Source of the DNA: Anoxybacillus amylolyticus
GTDB taxonomy: Bacteria > Bacillota > Bacilli > Bacillales > Anoxybacillaceae
Reading direction: 5' to 3'
Length of the DNA stretch: 64,000 nt
Assembly: GCF_001634285.1 (NCBI RefSeq)
Contig: NZ_CP015439.1
Span: 186,001-250,000 of the forward strand
Position 1 is the stretch's first letter; every line of letters starts with the position of its first letter. Positions 62,470 through 64,000 of this stretch are shown here, one piece after another. The notes beneath the pieces were generated by a model. The model was not told where the DNA came from, made no database searches, and worked only from the letters and a program-made list of their open reading frames with translations. Position numbers and translations under genes: made by a program.

Positions 62470-63901
62470 TCCCAGCCATTAATTCGTCGTAAAGCCAATT
62501 GTACTTAAACGCCGATTGTGCCCAACTATAATCTCGGCTCATCGCTGCTACCACTAACTTCTCCCACACCTCTTTTTGATAATAAAACCCGATGGCACGG
62601 CGAATCGTATAAAGCATATCGTGCGCATTAAAGTTTTGAAAGCTAAAGCCATTTCCTTCTCCAGTGAATTCATTAAATGGCTGCACCGTATCACGAAGCC
62701 CCCCCGTTTCGCGCACAATTGGAATCGCACCATACCTTAAAGCAATCAGCTGTCCAAGCCCGCACGGTTCAAATAGCGATGGCATTAAAAACAAATCCGC
62801 ACCGGCGTAAATTTGGTGTGCCAATTCTTCATGAAAGCCAATATACGCTTTCACTTTATCCGGATATGTAATCGCCATTTCGCCAAAAAAGTGTTCGAAC
62901 TCCCAGTCACCAGTTCCCAAAACAACAAACTGCACGTTTTCGGCAATAATTTCGTGAAAGACACATTTTACTAACTCTAACCCTTTTTGCTTTGTTAAAC
63001 GAGTGACCATCGCAATTATCGGGACGTCTTCCTCGTTCGGCAACCCAAATCGTTGCCGCAGTGCTTTTTTATTGATCTCTTTTCGCGCAATCGTCGTCTG
63101 GTCGTATGGAACCGCAATGTACCGGTCTTTTTTGGGATTATACACTTCATCGTCAATCCCATTTAAAATTCCCACTAAATCGTGTTGACGCGCCCGCAAG
63201 AGCCCATCTAACTTCTCCCCGTAATAAGCTGTCTGAATCTCTTGTTTATATGTCGGGCTGACAGTGGTAATTTTATCGCTCGCAACAAGCGCTGCTTTCA
63301 TAAAACTGACATTCCCGTAAAACTCCACATGTTCTATCGTAAAATAGCGGTCGCTTAAATTAAGTAAGTCTCCTAAAATTTCTCGCGGAAAAATGCCTTG
63401 GAACTGAAGATTATGAATGGTAAACACTGAACGAAGCTGTTGGTAAAACGAATTTTTTTTATACTCCTCCCGCAACAAAAACGGAATCATCCCTGTATGC
63501 CAATCGTGGCAATGAATAATGTCCGGTTGGAACGAAATTGCAGGCAAAGCGTCTAACGCAGCACGGCAAAAATACGAAAACCGCTCCCCATCATCGTAAT
63601 GCCCGTACAAACTATCGCGTTTAAAATAATATTCGTTATCGATAAAATAATACGTAACCCCTTCGTGTTCGAGCATTTCGATGCCGCAATATTGCCGTCT
63701 CCACCCAACCCGAATAATAAGTTGCGTTATTTTTTTCATTTTCGCACGATACATTTCAGGAATCGTGCCATACTTCGGCAACATGACGCGAATATCGGTT
63801 CCGAGCCGTTTTAGTTCTTTTGGCAATGCCCCTGCCACGTCTGCTAGCCCTCCTGATTTCACAAACGGCACACATTCTGATACAACAAACAATACCTTCA
63901 C
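62450..63901 (-). CDS. glgA: Glycogen synthase GlgA
   Basis: 483 residues, GT5. The [20 protein letters not shown] start carries the ADP-glucose-binding KxGG motif; later [14 protein letters not shown], then [23 protein letters not shown] at 63901 overlaps the glgD stop (GTGA). Builds alpha-1,4 chains. Confidence 0.97.
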   Translation of the reverse strand: MKVLFVVSECVPFVKSGGLADVAGALPKELKRLGTDIRVMLPKYGTIPEMYRAKMKKITQLIIRVGWRRQYCGIEMLEHEGVTYYFIDNEYYFKRDSLYGHYDDGERFSYFCRAALDALPAISFQPDIIHCHDWHTGMIPFLLREEYKKNSFYQQLRSVFTIHNLQFQGIFPREILGDLLNLSDRYFTIEHVEFYGNVSFMKAALVASDKITTVSPTYKQEIQTAYYGEKLDGLLRARQHDLVGILNGIDDEVYNPKKDRYIAVPYDQTTIARKEINKKALRQRFGLPNEEDVPIIAMVTRLTKQKGLELVKCVFHEIIAENVQFVVLGTGDWEFEHFFGEMAITYPDKVKAYIGFHEELAHQIYAGADLFLMPSLFEPCGLGQLIALRYGAIPIVRETGGLRDTVQPFNEFTGEGNGFSFQNFNAHDMLYTIRRAIGFYYQKEVWEKLVVAAMSRDYSWAQSAFKYNWLYDELMAGSGSRVL

Positions 63902-64000
63902 TGGTTCATCAACGCTCCTTGTACAGTACCTTTTCGAATGATAAACGGGCGATGTTCTGTTCCCGCTATTTTTACATCATTCTCGACTTTCGCATCTTTA
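63898..64000 (-). CDS. glgD: GlgD (glucose-1-phosphate adenylyltransferase-like), C-terminal end
   Basis: Only the last ~33 codons are in the window: [20 protein letters not shown], then [12 protein letters not shown] and a TGA. It runs off the right edge. The sequence and the place right before glgA fit the regulatory GlgD subunit. Confidence 0.85.
   Translation of the reverse strand, partial: KDAKVENDVKIAGTEHRPFIIRKGTVQGALMNQ

Overview
The window is from a Gram-positive, spore-forming Bacillaceae chromosome, most like the thermophilic Anoxybacillus/Parageobacillus group. This is judged from protein resemblance, strong GGAGG ribosome binding sites and a gene order close to Bacillus subtilis (ytlACD-ytkD, ytkC-like, luxS, yidD/ytjA, men cluster, yteA, glg). 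The genus is an inference.

Positions 1 to about 35.93 kb are most of a PBSX-like contractile-tail prophage whose left end lies outside the window. On the minus strand, read right to left, it has an early/replication block (32.6-18.1 kb: Cro-like and Rha/ANT regulators, small early proteins, VRR-NUC nuclease, SNF2 helicase, YqaJ exonuclease, Sak4-like ATPase, DUF669, family B polymerase, zinc-ribbon protein, IS66-split dUTPase, HhH protein, primase-helicase). Then come a repeat-rich candidate origin, a late sigma-like factor, terminases, portal, a MuF protein with a toxin-like tail and a candidate immunity gene, scaffold, capsid, connectors, sheath, tube, a frameshifted tail chaperone, tape measure, baseplate and tail fibre. 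On the plus strand are the CI/LexA-like repressor, a DUF3467 gene, a BECR-like nuclease/DUF2283 pair and a large serine recombinase.

The prophage sits inside ytlA, the substrate-binding gene of an ABC importer. Only the 3' part of ytlA remains, beside intact ytlC and ytlD. Next come ytkD, a sodium-dependent bicarbonate permease, a DUF2294 gene behind a riboswitch-like leader, a holin-like gene, luxS and yidD. Two Zur-box genes follow (a CobW/ZagA GTPase and a zinc-binding lipoprotein).

From 45 to 50 kb a set of lipoprotein and cytosolic genes carries three Fur-box-like sites: a beta-propeller/dihaem c protein, a large unknown lipoprotein, an unknown protein and a DUF2325 protein. A DUF1540 gene is followed by a compact structured RNA that resembles HEARO/omega RNA. 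Then comes the menaquinone cluster menF-D-H-B-E with divergent menA, then yteA, an AIM24 protein, and the glycogen genes glgD (partial)-glgA-glgP.

The most notable signals are: the MuF toxin/immunity pair; three copies of a leader that can hide the ribosome binding site in a hairpin, with compensating base changes; the DUF2294 leader with an aptamer-like fold, terminator and strong promoter; the GGTTACAGAT repeat array; the Fur-linked cluster; and the orphan HEARO-like RNA.
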